A stretch of 64,000 nt of DNA. Source: Bacteroidota bacterium (lineage in GTDB: Bacteria; Bacteroidota; Bacteroidia; Chitinophagales; LD1). Under the pieces are notes generated by a model, which searched no databases, was not told where the DNA came from, and saw only the letters and a program-made list of their open reading frames with translations. Within the stretch, counting starts at the first letter, position 1; each line of letters starts with the position of its first letter. The DNA is taken from contig JAFDYN010000006.1 of the NCBI GenBank assembly GCA_018267385.1, positions 62,001 through 126,000 of the forward strand, read 5' to 3'. Shown here piece after piece: positions 57,680 through 64,000 of this stretch. Both the position numbers and the translations under genes were made by a program.

Positions 57680-58132
57680 ATGCAGACAATCTTTTCGAAG
57701 TTCATTGCGCCGTTTTCCTTATTGCTAGGGATATTGATAGCCATAGTATGGGGCCAGTCACATGAGGCGAGGAAATACTTCAAAGACTTTCACCTGAGGC
57801 TGGAGGGCCATGTGACGGGCAAAGAGATAGATAGCCATCAGGGTGGTATGCTTTATGTAGATGTCACACATTCCTCTCTACCCTACTATGATCCGCGAGA
57901 CTCCATGTCAGGCTACTACTGCGTGATACATGGCGACAAAGCAGAAATACTGCAACGCGGAATCGGCGATATAGCAGATGGTGACTCTCTTTCCATCTCT
58001 ACTGATGAGGACAGGTTTCAGGTCTTTCGAGATCACAAGCTGATACAAACCAGCCGGGTCAGTAGGCCCGATTTCCTACCGTCTATAAGGGGTAATGCGG
58101 ATATGCACCGACTGCCACCGCCGCACTTCTGA
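57680..58132 (+). CDS. Hypothetical single-span membrane protein
   Basis: 150 aa from the ATG at 57680. A hydrophobic helix (FIAPFSLLLGILIAIVWGQ) at residues 8-26, then a soluble beta-rich domain with LRLEGHVTGKEIDSHQGGML and VIHGDKAEILQRGIGDIADG. Not recognised. A start at 57650 would add a short hydrophobic segment. Located between N-family palindromes N2 and N3. Confidence 0.6.
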   Translation: MQTIFSKFIAPFSLLLGILIAIVWGQSHEARKYFKDFHLRLEGHVTGKEIDSHQGGMLYVDVTHSSLPYYDPRDSMSGYYCVIHGDKAEILQRGIGDIADGDSLSISTDEDRFQVFRDHKLIQTSRVSRPDFLPSIRGNADMHRLPPPHF

Positions 58133-58199
58133 GTCTGACAGCATACAGATTTTGATACGAAAATAGCTACACTCTATGATGAGCGGAGTAAGGCGACAG

Positions 58200-58239
58200 C
58201 GTTCGTTCATTCACTGCTCCTGGAGACATTGAACGAACG
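58200..58239. repeat. CGTTCGTTC palindrome, copy N3
   Basis: A 10-bp stem CGTTCGTTCA (58200-58209) / TGAACGAACG (58230-58239). The loop carries GCTCCTGGAGAC, aligned with the loops of N1, N2 and N5. It is 129 bp before the start of the lipoprotein gene at 58369. Confidence 0.8.
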
Positions 58240-58368
58240 ATCACTTCCTCATCTACTAAGCGGACATCGGGTAGTTATCGTACCCGTTTATGGAATAAAC
58301 TCCTCAAAATCTCGTGGTACAGATATTGCAAACCTGCTCTGTGTAACACTTAAACAAACACCATCACA

Positions 58369-58941
58369 ATGAAAAAGAATATGATCGTCTCCGGCTTCTG
58401 CGCCCTCGCCCTCCTGATCTCCTTATCAGCCTGCAAAAAAGACAGCTCTGAGACCTGCGGCAGCGGGTTACTATGTGCGCATGTAGATGGCGTCAGCTAC
58501 ACTGCCAAGCCATACAACTCGCGCTCGAGCATCTTTAGCGGTACGTCTTACAATGGCTCCTTTGCACAGCTAGTGGCCAACTCTACCTCTACAGGGGGCT
58601 ATTACATGAACCTCTCCGGAAATAACGGAGATGCTAATACCGATGCCACCTGGGAGATTGATATGCGTATCACGCAGCTCCCGGTAGCCGGTAGCACCTA
58701 TACTACACAGGCTGGTTCGGCCTCGTTTGATTACTATGCCGGTACTGCCAGCGCACAGCTGCACTATACTACTGATGCCACCCACAGCGGCACCGTGACC
58801 ATCACCAGGATAGACACTGCGGCCAACCTGGTATCAGGTACTTTCAGCTTTGAGGCTAATACGCCATCCGGTCAGACGCAGACACCTACTACTCACTCTA
58901 TCACATCCGGCTCATTCACCGACCTGGTCATCAGGAGATAG
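58369..58941 (+). CDS. Hypothetical lipoprotein (DUF6252-like)
   Basis: 190 aa. Lipoprotein signal with lipobox LSLSAC (Cys ~22). The mature part is beta-rich with Gly/Ser/Thr runs (GLLCAHVDGVSYTAKPYNSR, SGTFSFEANTPSGQTQTPTT). The SGTFSFEA segment resembles DUF6252-type lipoproteins of Bacteroidota, but I cannot confirm it. Probably in the outer membrane or periplasm. A terminator follows 25 bp after the stop. Confidence 0.75.
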   Translation: MKKNMIVSGFCALALLISLSACKKDSSETCGSGLLCAHVDGVSYTAKPYNSRSSIFSGTSYNGSFAQLVANSTSTGGYYMNLSGNNGDANTDATWEIDMRITQLPVAGSTYTTQAGSASFDYYAGTASAQLHYTTDATHSGTVTITRIDTAANLVSGTFSFEANTPSGQTQTPTTHSITSGSFTDLVIRR

Positions 58942-58965
58942 ATGCCTTGATTTATTCCTTTTGCT

Positions 58966-59000
58966 ATCGCGGCGGGTGATCCTGACCGCGATTTTTTTTT
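58966..59000 (+). terminator. Terminator of the lipoprotein gene
   Basis: ATCGCGG (58966-58972) pairs with CCGCGAT (58986-58992), followed by a nine-T run. Confidence 0.85.
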
Positions 59001-59020
59001 AAAAACATGCAATAGTGCTG

Positions 59021-59050
59021 TTTAATGCTCAGAGACATTGAACGAACAAA
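59021..59050. repeat. Half palindrome, copy N4
   Basis: TTAATGCTCAGAGACATTGA then ACGAAC (59022-59047) carries only the loop and right arm of the N family; the left CGTTCGTTC arm is missing. Confidence 0.65.
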
Positions 59051-59057
59051 GGCTGAT

Positions 59058-59774
59058 CTACCAGCCGTTTTCTTCTATCAAAAAACCGGGCCGCCGACAG
59101 GTAATACTATAACCGCCCGCACTATAGCAGCCCGCAGGCAGGCCATCAATGAAGGTACCAAACGACTCCTGCGTACTCAGGATATAATCTACTCCCGTAG
59201 CAGCACTATCTATCATGGCCGCTTCCTTGATAGAGTCTTTGTATGCAGATGGGGTCCAGTATGTGCGATAGAAGTGGCCAGGCGCACCTGCGCACTCTAT
59301 CAAATAGGTAGTGCCATCCAGTCCCCTTGTCCAGCCTCTGATGGTGCTTTGCGGCGGGATATGAAAGACATCTAGGCCGGCAAATAGATCATATAGTTTC
59401 CGGCATGTGGTTGTATCCAGTATATACTTTTTGCTAAAAAATTCGGGTTTTGACCTGCCTGCGTAGCCGGGAGTCTGACCAGTGCTGGTAGTGCAGTAGG
59501 CCATTGAACCGCAAAAGACCTTATAGTCCTGAGTATATACATCTACGACCCGTGTCTCGGTAGCAAACCGGAAATGAAATGTATCAGAAATATGCTCGAG
59601 ATCAGGCATACCAGCTCTGATACATCGTTCCTGCGACCATTTATACCACCATGGATCGTCATCACTGACGCCGGGTATTATCTCGTGACCTTTCGCACTG
59701 ATCTGGGCACTTACTAGCGACGGCCACAACATATATAATGATAGTATTGCGATATAGAAAAGCCGTGCTTTCAT
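59058..59774 (-). CDS. Hypothetical secreted protein
   Basis: 238 aa. A signal peptide ends LVSAQ (~residue 24). No domain is recognised. Segments worth noting: DDPWWYKWSQERCIRAGMPD, FHFRFATETRVVDVYTQDYK, KVFCGSMAYCTTSTGQTPGY. Several cysteines are paired in sequence (CIRA, FCGSMAYC, GCYSAGGYSITC), suggesting disulfides in the periplasm or outside. Palindrome N5 begins 25 bp before the start codon. Confidence 0.7.
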   Translation of the reverse strand: MKARLFYIAILSLYMLWPSLVSAQISAKGHEIIPGVSDDDPWWYKWSQERCIRAGMPDLEHISDTFHFRFATETRVVDVYTQDYKVFCGSMAYCTTSTGQTPGYAGRSKPEFFSKKYILDTTTCRKLYDLFAGLDVFHIPPQSTIRGWTRGLDGTTYLIECAGAPGHFYRTYWTPSAYKDSIKEAAMIDSAATGVDYILSTQESFGTFIDGLPAGCYSAGGYSITCRRPGFLIEENGW

Positions 59775-59798
59775 TTAGACTAAAGATAGCAAACATAT

Positions 59799-59842
59799 CG
59801 TTCGTTCGTTCAATGCTCCTAAAGACATTGAACGAACGAACG
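59799..59842. repeat. CGTTCGTTC palindrome, copy N5
   Basis: A 17-bp perfect stem (59799-59815 / 59826-59842) with loop CTCCTAAAGA. It lies 7 bp after the stop of the 73-aa gene and 25 bp before the start of the 238-aa gene. Confidence 0.9.
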
Positions 59843-59849
59843 GTGTCGG

Positions 59850-60071
59850 TCAGTCCATCATGTACCATTGGTTCCTTTCGTCCACGGCGTAGCTGAGGCT
59901 ATTGCTCATCTCATGAGCCTCGCGGCCGGTCTGCGGGTCGGTATAGGTGCGGCGCTCGTGTACGGGTATACCGTTATTCTCTCGTGTCAGGTACTGGATC
60001 AGGGCAGACATAGTGGGTGGGATCTCGTGCAGCCACTGGTCCTCATACTCTCTGGTGAATCCTCTGCTCAT
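59850..60071 (-). CDS. Small hypothetical protein
   Basis: 73 aa, soluble. Reads as EYEDQWLHEIPPTMSALIQY, then a TDPQTGREAHEMSNSL segment and a hydrophilic end (NQWYMMD). Not recognised. It stands alone, about 60 bp after the SUMF1-like gene on the same strand. Confidence 0.6.
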   Translation of the reverse strand: MSRGFTREYEDQWLHEIPPTMSALIQYLTRENNGIPVHERRTYTDPQTGREAHEMSNSLSYAVDERNQWYMMD

Positions 60072-60132
60072 AGCATCTCAGTTTTACATCTTGCCTGCGG
60101 CAAAAGCTATGCCGCTATAGAAAGCCATTCGG

Positions 60133-60942
60133 TCACCAAATAACAGGCCGGAAGCCAACCGTACAGTCTCCCGTAGCGGCCGTAAAGTCATTGTGCGCAT
60201 CTATAAGGATCTTATTTTTCGGACTCATATAGCTGCCCCCTTTAGCATAGTCATGATCAGCGATCATTTCAGCCACATTACCAGCCATGTTATACAATCC
60301 GTAACCATTCGGCATGTATGATTGTGCTGGAGCAGTGATGTCCGCTTTAGGGTTGTATTTTGTAGTATCTATCGGTGCATGATCAGGGTCTGTAGCGGTG
60401 AAGTAGTTAGCCAGATAGCTGCCTTTCCATTTGCCGGAAGCGACTTTGGTGGTGGTTCCTTTCCACGGGTATACGGCTGCAGAGTCCCCACCTCTGGCGG
60501 CGTACTCCCACTGCTCCTCGGTAGGCAGGCTCACGTGCAGGTTGCGGCCGCCCTTTTTTATCTTGCCGGCTAGCCACTCACAGTAGAGATAAGCGCCTCT
60601 CTTAGAAACACATACCACAGGATAATGGTCATAGGCTTTATTACGAAAATAAGTGGATTTCTCTACCAAATCCGGCACCACCTTATCCCACTGGCTGCTA
60701 TCAGGCCAGGCGGCCCGGAGCCGCGCAGTATCACCGGCAGCCCTTAGCGCCTCCAGAAACTCGCGGTACTGCGCATTGGTCACCTCCGTGGCGGACATAT
60801 AGAACTTTGGGATCTCCTTGCCTTTCACTTTCCCGGCAGGGATGGTCACATAACCCGTCACGCCTTCACCAAAAGACTTTTGACTGAAGGCAGAACAGGA
60901 AAGGAGAATAAAGGAGCTAACTACGAGTAAGGATCTTTTCAT
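60133..60942 (-). CDS. SUMF1/formylglycine-generating-enzyme family secreted protein
   Basis: 269 aa with a signal peptide (CSAFSQ). The FGE-sulfatase fold covers ~25-269: FYMSATEVTNAQYREFLEAL, PVVCVSKRGAYLYCEWLAGK, SLPTEEQWEYAARGGDSAAV, YGLYNMAGNVAEMIADHDYAKGGS and GDCTVGFRP at the end. T9SS/gliding lipoproteins GldJ and GldK use this fold without catalysis, while true formylglycine-generating enzymes oxidise a sulfatase cysteine. No sulfatase gene is near, and the catalytic cysteine pair is not clearly present, so a non-catalytic or binding role is at least as likely. Confidence 0.85.
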   Translation of the reverse strand: MKRSLLVVSSFILLSCSAFSQKSFGEGVTGYVTIPAGKVKGKEIPKFYMSATEVTNAQYREFLEALRAAGDTARLRAAWPDSSQWDKVVPDLVEKSTYFRNKAYDHYPVVCVSKRGAYLYCEWLAGKIKKGGRNLHVSLPTEEQWEYAARGGDSAAVYPWKGTTTKVASGKWKGSYLANYFTATDPDHAPIDTTKYNPKADITAPAQSYMPNGYGLYNMAGNVAEMIADHDYAKGGSYMSPKNKILIDAHNDFTAATGDCTVGFRPVIW

Positions 60943-60981
60943 GGTTTGGTTTTGAGCTTCAACGGGAGTTTAACAAATCTA

Positions 60982-61599
60982 TTACTTCTGCTGGTATTTC
61001 CAGTTGCGGGTCTTGCCCTCGGCCATCCACTCCAGTGCTTGCCCCATCCGTTTGGTGCGGGTAGCTTCGGTTTTGGCATCCTCCAGCCACTGCACATATT
61101 CCCGGCGCGCACCGGGTCCAAAGGCCTCAAAGCCAGCTTTAGCCGCCTTATTCCTTTTTAGTGCAGCCGTCAGGTACTCAGGCACCTCTGCCTCTGATTT
61201 TGGTTCAGCCTTGGGGCGGGCCAGCTTTACGCCACTATCTATCAGGCTCATCGCCTCTTTTATGTAACTCTTCAGTATCTTATCAGATGGCAGGTCAGCT
61301 ACTTTGGTCAGCCGGCCTAGCTGGCCATGCGCCTCTTTATTTGCCCCTTCCTGCAGGATGCCCTCCGGGTCTTTCATCTCCTTTTGTAGCCAGAAGCCAA
61401 AAGTGCAGTGCTGTTTGAATCCGGCCATCATACAGAGGTTGCCGTCCTTGTACTCAAAGAAAAGATGCCCCCACTTGATGGTCTCTCTGACCTCCGGGCA
61501 GGCCTGGTGTACCAACTGGCGGATATGCTCCAGGATCGGTTTGGCGAAGGGTTGAGCCTTGGCTATGTAGGCATCAAAGCGAGGATCTTGCTGTCCCAA
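60982..61599 (-). CDS. YdeI/OmpD-associated family protein (DUF1801 plus YdeI C-terminal domain)
   Basis: 205 aa, soluble. The N-terminal DUF1801 domain (~15-110) shows PEVRETIKWGHLFFEYKDGN, LCMMAGFKQHCTFGFWLQKE. The C-terminal ~75 residues form the YdeI/OmpD-associated (bacteriocin-protection) domain with ALKRNKAAKAGFEAFGPGAR and EYVQWLEDAKTEATRTKRM. No catalytic motif is known; members are reported in resistance to bacteriocin-like stress. It is the second DUF1801 protein in the window after 29532-29960. Confidence 0.88.
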   Translation of the reverse strand: MGQQDPRFDAYIAKAQPFAKPILEHIRQLVHQACPEVRETIKWGHLFFEYKDGNLCMMAGFKQHCTFGFWLQKEMKDPEGILQEGANKEAHGQLGRLTKVADLPSDKILKSYIKEAMSLIDSGVKLARPKAEPKSEAEVPEYLTAALKRNKAAKAGFEAFGPGARREYVQWLEDAKTEATRTKRMGQALEWMAEGKTRNWKYQQK

Positions 61600-61671
61600 T
61601 AGTATATAATTTTAAACTTTAAACAACGAATTATATAACAATAACTATCAACAAATTATAGAATCTTAAAA

Positions 61672-62430
61672 CTAGTTCTTTTTCCTGCCTTTCCTTTTAC
61701 CTGCGGGTTGCTCCCGCTTGCTGCCGCCCAGCATTTCCGTGAGTCGGGCCATAGATATCTCGGTATTGAAATACACGCCACTCAGCTTATATTCATTGGG
61801 GGCCAAAGTCAGGTAGTCGCAGGTCATATTGCCCACCAGCCTCTGCTCACCGCCAAAGGTAAGACCCAAGGCCCAGATCACATCGTACTCATGGGCTATC
61901 TGAGTCACATACCAGGCCGTCTCGACTGACCTCCCGTCACCGGTAGAGAGGATAGCATCCAGCAGCGTATTGAGCCGGTACTTATACGGCCTGTAGAGAG
62001 CTGGCTGGCCGGTTATGCGGTATGCTGTAGCCAGCTTTGTGATATACCTGATGGAAAAAGGATCAGCCTTAAGCTCTGCCTGGTAGAAAGGTATGAGGCG
62101 CAGGTAGTCGGCTTCCGTCAGGCTATCCTTGCCCTGATAAACTGCAGAGATAGAGTCACGTAAACTCAATTTGGCCGTCATCACGCCCGTGTCCATATCA
62201 GATGCATCCCGGAATCCCGAACCATAGTAGAGGTAGATATAGTCCTCCACGGACAGGCTGGTATCTCCGCCCAGATAGCGGGAATACAGGTACGGATAAT
62301 AATGGAGGGACTGGGGATCTTTGACCTGGCTGGCTATCAGCGGCAAGTCAGGTTTCTGAAATTTGGCCTGCGCCTGACCATCACCGGTCAGAGACCATAG
62401 CAGGCCCAGCAATAATATTGACGATCTCAT
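61672..62430 (-). CDS. DUF4919 family secreted protein
   Basis: 252 aa with a signal peptide (~1-19, GQAQA). The Bacteroidota-specific DUF4919 core is DPQSLHYYPYLYSRYLGGDT, SVEDYIYLYYGSGFRDAS and DPFSIRYITKLATAYRITGQ. The family has no known activity. A highly basic tail (GSKREQPAGKRKGRKKN) ends the protein. It is probably periplasmic. It is followed on the same strand by the YdeI-like gene. Confidence 0.8.
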   Translation of the reverse strand: MRSSILLLGLLWSLTGDGQAQAKFQKPDLPLIASQVKDPQSLHYYPYLYSRYLGGDTSLSVEDYIYLYYGSGFRDASDMDTGVMTAKLSLRDSISAVYQGKDSLTEADYLRLIPFYQAELKADPFSIRYITKLATAYRITGQPALYRPYKYRLNTLLDAILSTGDGRSVETAWYVTQIAHEYDVIWALGLTFGGEQRLVGNMTCDYLTLAPNEYKLSGVYFNTEISMARLTEMLGGSKREQPAGKRKGRKKN

Positions 62431-62500
62431 ATGCTTCCATTTATATGCTGAAAATAGGGAGAATTTCAGTCTGAAACGTCAGGACAACGTCAAAAAGTAC

Positions 62501-63574
62501 TCAATCCTCCAGATCTACCCGCTGCTCCATGGTCTGCCAGTAGCGGCGCCATTTGTCCAGCACTCCGGCAAAGTCTGCCGGCAGGGGCTGCTCAAAAAAC
62601 ATATTCTGACCCGTAGCAGGGTGCACAAATCCGAGCGTGGCGGCATGGAGCGCCTGCCTGGGTAGTATCTCAAAGCAGTTATTGATAAACTGTTTGTACT
62701 TAGTGTAGATGGTCCCTTTCAGGATCTGGTCGCCGCCATACCGGCTGTCATTAAAGAGGGTGTGTCCTATATACTTCATATGGACCCGTATCTGGTGTGT
62801 GCGTCCCGTTTCCAGTTTGCATTGTACCAGTGTCACATAGTTGAGCCGCTCCAGAACTTGGTAATGCGTAACCGCATGTTTACCTTGATCCCCCTCGGGG
62901 TATACCTCAAACTGGCGGCGGTCGCGGTGATCACGTCCGATATTGCCAGTCACAGTGCCGCTATTTTCCTCCACATTGCCCCAGACCAGCGCTTTGTATA
63001 ATCGTTGTATAGTCCTGTCAAAGAACTGCTTGCCCAGATGCGCGAGGGCGTATTCTGTTTTGGCTATGACCATCAGGCCACTCGTGTCTTTATCGATCCG
63101 GTGCACGAGGCCAGGACGATAGGACTGCCCGGCACTCGGCAAATTCTCAAAATGGTACATCAGGGCATTGATAAGCGTACCCTTATAGTTACCTAATCCC
63201 GGATGGCATACCAGGCCGGGCTGCTTATTGATCACGAGCAGGTGGTCATCTTCATAGATAATATCGAGCGGAATATTCTCCGGCAGGAGCTCATACTCAT
63301 GCTCCGGACGCGGCAAGATGATCTGGATATCGTCGAGGGGACGGATCTTGTAGTTAGACTTGATGGGCTTGCCATTCACCAGTATAGAGCCGGCCTCTGC
63401 GGCATTCTGGATGCGCGTACGAGATACCTCGGCCCCTAGCCGGGTAGATAGAAACTTATCTATCCGCACCGTCTCCTGCCCCTTGTCTACCGTAAAGCGG
63501 AAGTGCTCGATCAGATCATCGGGCTGGTCCTCCCCTGTCTGGTCCAGTATGATATCGTCATCTATTTCTGCCAT
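62501..63574 (-). CDS. rluD: RluD-type 23S rRNA pseudouridine synthase
   Basis: 357 aa. Converts specific uridines of 23S rRNA, or tRNA, to pseudouridine. An N-terminal extension (1-35) precedes the S4 RNA-binding domain (36-90, VRIDKFLSTRLGAEVSRTRI). The catalytic domain (~100-330) has the conserved motif LVHRIDKDTSGLMVIAKT with catalytic Asp161, and GLVCHPGLGN upstream. Whether it is RluD or RluA/RluC by target site cannot be fixed from sequence alone. It starts 4 bp after the stop of the isomerase gene, so the two are in one operon. Confidence 0.93.
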   Translation of the reverse strand: MAEIDDDIILDQTGEDQPDDLIEHFRFTVDKGQETVRIDKFLSTRLGAEVSRTRIQNAAEAGSILVNGKPIKSNYKIRPLDDIQIILPRPEHEYELLPENIPLDIIYEDDHLLVINKQPGLVCHPGLGNYKGTLINALMYHFENLPSAGQSYRPGLVHRIDKDTSGLMVIAKTEYALAHLGKQFFDRTIQRLYKALVWGNVEENSGTVTGNIGRDHRDRRQFEVYPEGDQGKHAVTHYQVLERLNYVTLVQCKLETGRTHQIRVHMKYIGHTLFNDSRYGGDQILKGTIYTKYKQFINNCFEILPRQALHAATLGFVHPATGQNMFFEQPLPADFAGVLDKWRRYWQTMEQRVDLED

Positions 63575-63577
63575 CGC

Positions 63578-64000
63578 TTATTGAGCTACCGAGCTTAGAT
63601 GCCCCTTCAGTGCGTCTATTACATTGACCTCTACCGGGTCTACGCCATGCTCCAGCGCCATATAGTAGGACAGCCAGTCACCAAAATGTACATGGTAGAA
63701 GTATTGCTGCAGCAGGCTCTCCCCCTTGGCACGCACCTCATAGAGCGCACTCACATGATCAGCCACCGTAGGCTTGATAAAGTCGAAACGCAGCACATTG
63801 CGCGGATTCTCATAGTCTGTGCGCAGATAGAGCGCCGCCAAGGTATCATTTTTAAATCTCCAGCCTACCAGCTCATTGTGGTTCAGCTCAGGTATAGCGT
63901 TGATCCAGCAGTTAGATTTGGCGTTTTCGTTGATCTGCTGCTTCAGGCGCAGGGCTACGCTCTTGATGCGGTCCTCGGCATAGGCTATCACGGTCTTGCC
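63578..64000 (-). CDS. Bifunctional phosphoglucose/phosphomannose isomerase, C-terminal part (5' end outside window)
   Basis: The frame is open to the right edge, so only the C-terminal ~140 residues are seen. Signature: WINAIPELNHNELVGW, followed by the SIS-type C-terminal region and DPVEVNVIDALKGHL. This end is typical of the bifunctional PGI/PMI (SIS) family, which interconverts glucose-6-phosphate or mannose-6-phosphate with fructose-6-phosphate. The catalytic residues of the N-terminal SIS fold are outside the window. It is encoded directly upstream of the RluD-type synthase. Confidence 0.85.
   Translation of the reverse strand, partial: GKTVIAYAEDRIKSVALRLKQQINENAKSNCWINAIPELNHNELVGWRFKNDTLAALYLRTDYENPRNVLRFDFIKPTVADHVSALYEVRAKGESLLQQYFYHVHFGDWLSYYMALEHGVDPVEVNVIDALKGHLSSVAQ

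Noticed and set aside
56202..59842. N palindromes as rho-independent terminators
   Set aside because: N1 and N5 follow stop codons by 7-10 bp, but no T run follows. N2 and N3 stand upstream of genes.

Overview
The window looks like a chromosomal segment of a Bacteroidota bacterium, most likely of the Chitinophagaceae or a relative. Evidence: several secreted proteins end in type IX secretion (T9SS) type A sorting domains; the DUF4369/TlpA thioredoxin and DUF4919 families are present; rpoC has the long Bacteroidota form (1447 aa); and several promoters fit the Bacteroidota consensus TTG-N19/20-TAnnTTTG. Base composition is near 50% G+C, apart from a clearly AT-rich patch around 22.9-24.3 kb. 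No rRNA, tRNA or CRISPR array was seen.

Layout. 1-6.3 kb: end of a T9SS surface protein, an M28 peptidase, a PD40 beta-propeller protein, a BamA/Omp85-like outer-membrane protein and hldD (heptose epimerase). 6.7-9.3 kb: a double CbxX/SpoVK-type AAA+ ATPase. 9.6-16.3 kb: T9SS proteins, a TPR histidine kinase and two tandem proteins with YadA-head-like repeats. 16.7-22.5 kb: an alpha/beta hydrolase, a small orphan gene bounded by 29-bp direct repeats, and rpoC with its own promoter and no adjacent rpoB. 22.5-29 kb: a repeat-rich accessory region with an AT-rich pair of unknown genes, a REP array around a RAYT transposase, and a RecA-like ATPase bounded by GTTCACG palindromes. 29-43 kb: secreted proteins (metallophosphoesterase, C10 protease), TlpA reductases, archaemetzincin, a FIST/histidine-kinase pair and an AlkB-like gene. 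43-48.5 kb: SMI1/KNR4, tandem GNAT genes, a three-PAS kinase and a haloperoxidase-like hydrolase between ~100-bp direct repeats. 48.7-54.6 kb: a 1953-aa T9SS repeat protein. 54.8-56.2 kb: a divergent NmrA/HxlR pair with overlapping promoters. 56.2-59.8 kb: a second RecA-like ATPase bounded by a different palindrome (CGTTCGTTC). 59.8-64 kb: SUMF1-like, YdeI-like, DUF4919, RluD-type synthase and the C-terminus of a phosphoglucose/phosphomannose isomerase.

The most striking pattern is that three nuclease or ATPase genes each sit inside their own family of intergenic palindromes. One is the known RAYT/REP arrangement. The other two are RecA-like NTPases with a C-terminal helix-turn-helix. Each has a palindrome 10 bp after its stop codon and another 247-273 bp before its start codon, with further copies of the same palindrome in nearby intergenic gaps. 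The two ATPases differ in sequence and so do their palindromes, yet the architecture is the same. I propose them as a possible undescribed class of palindrome-associated element; this is inference from layout.
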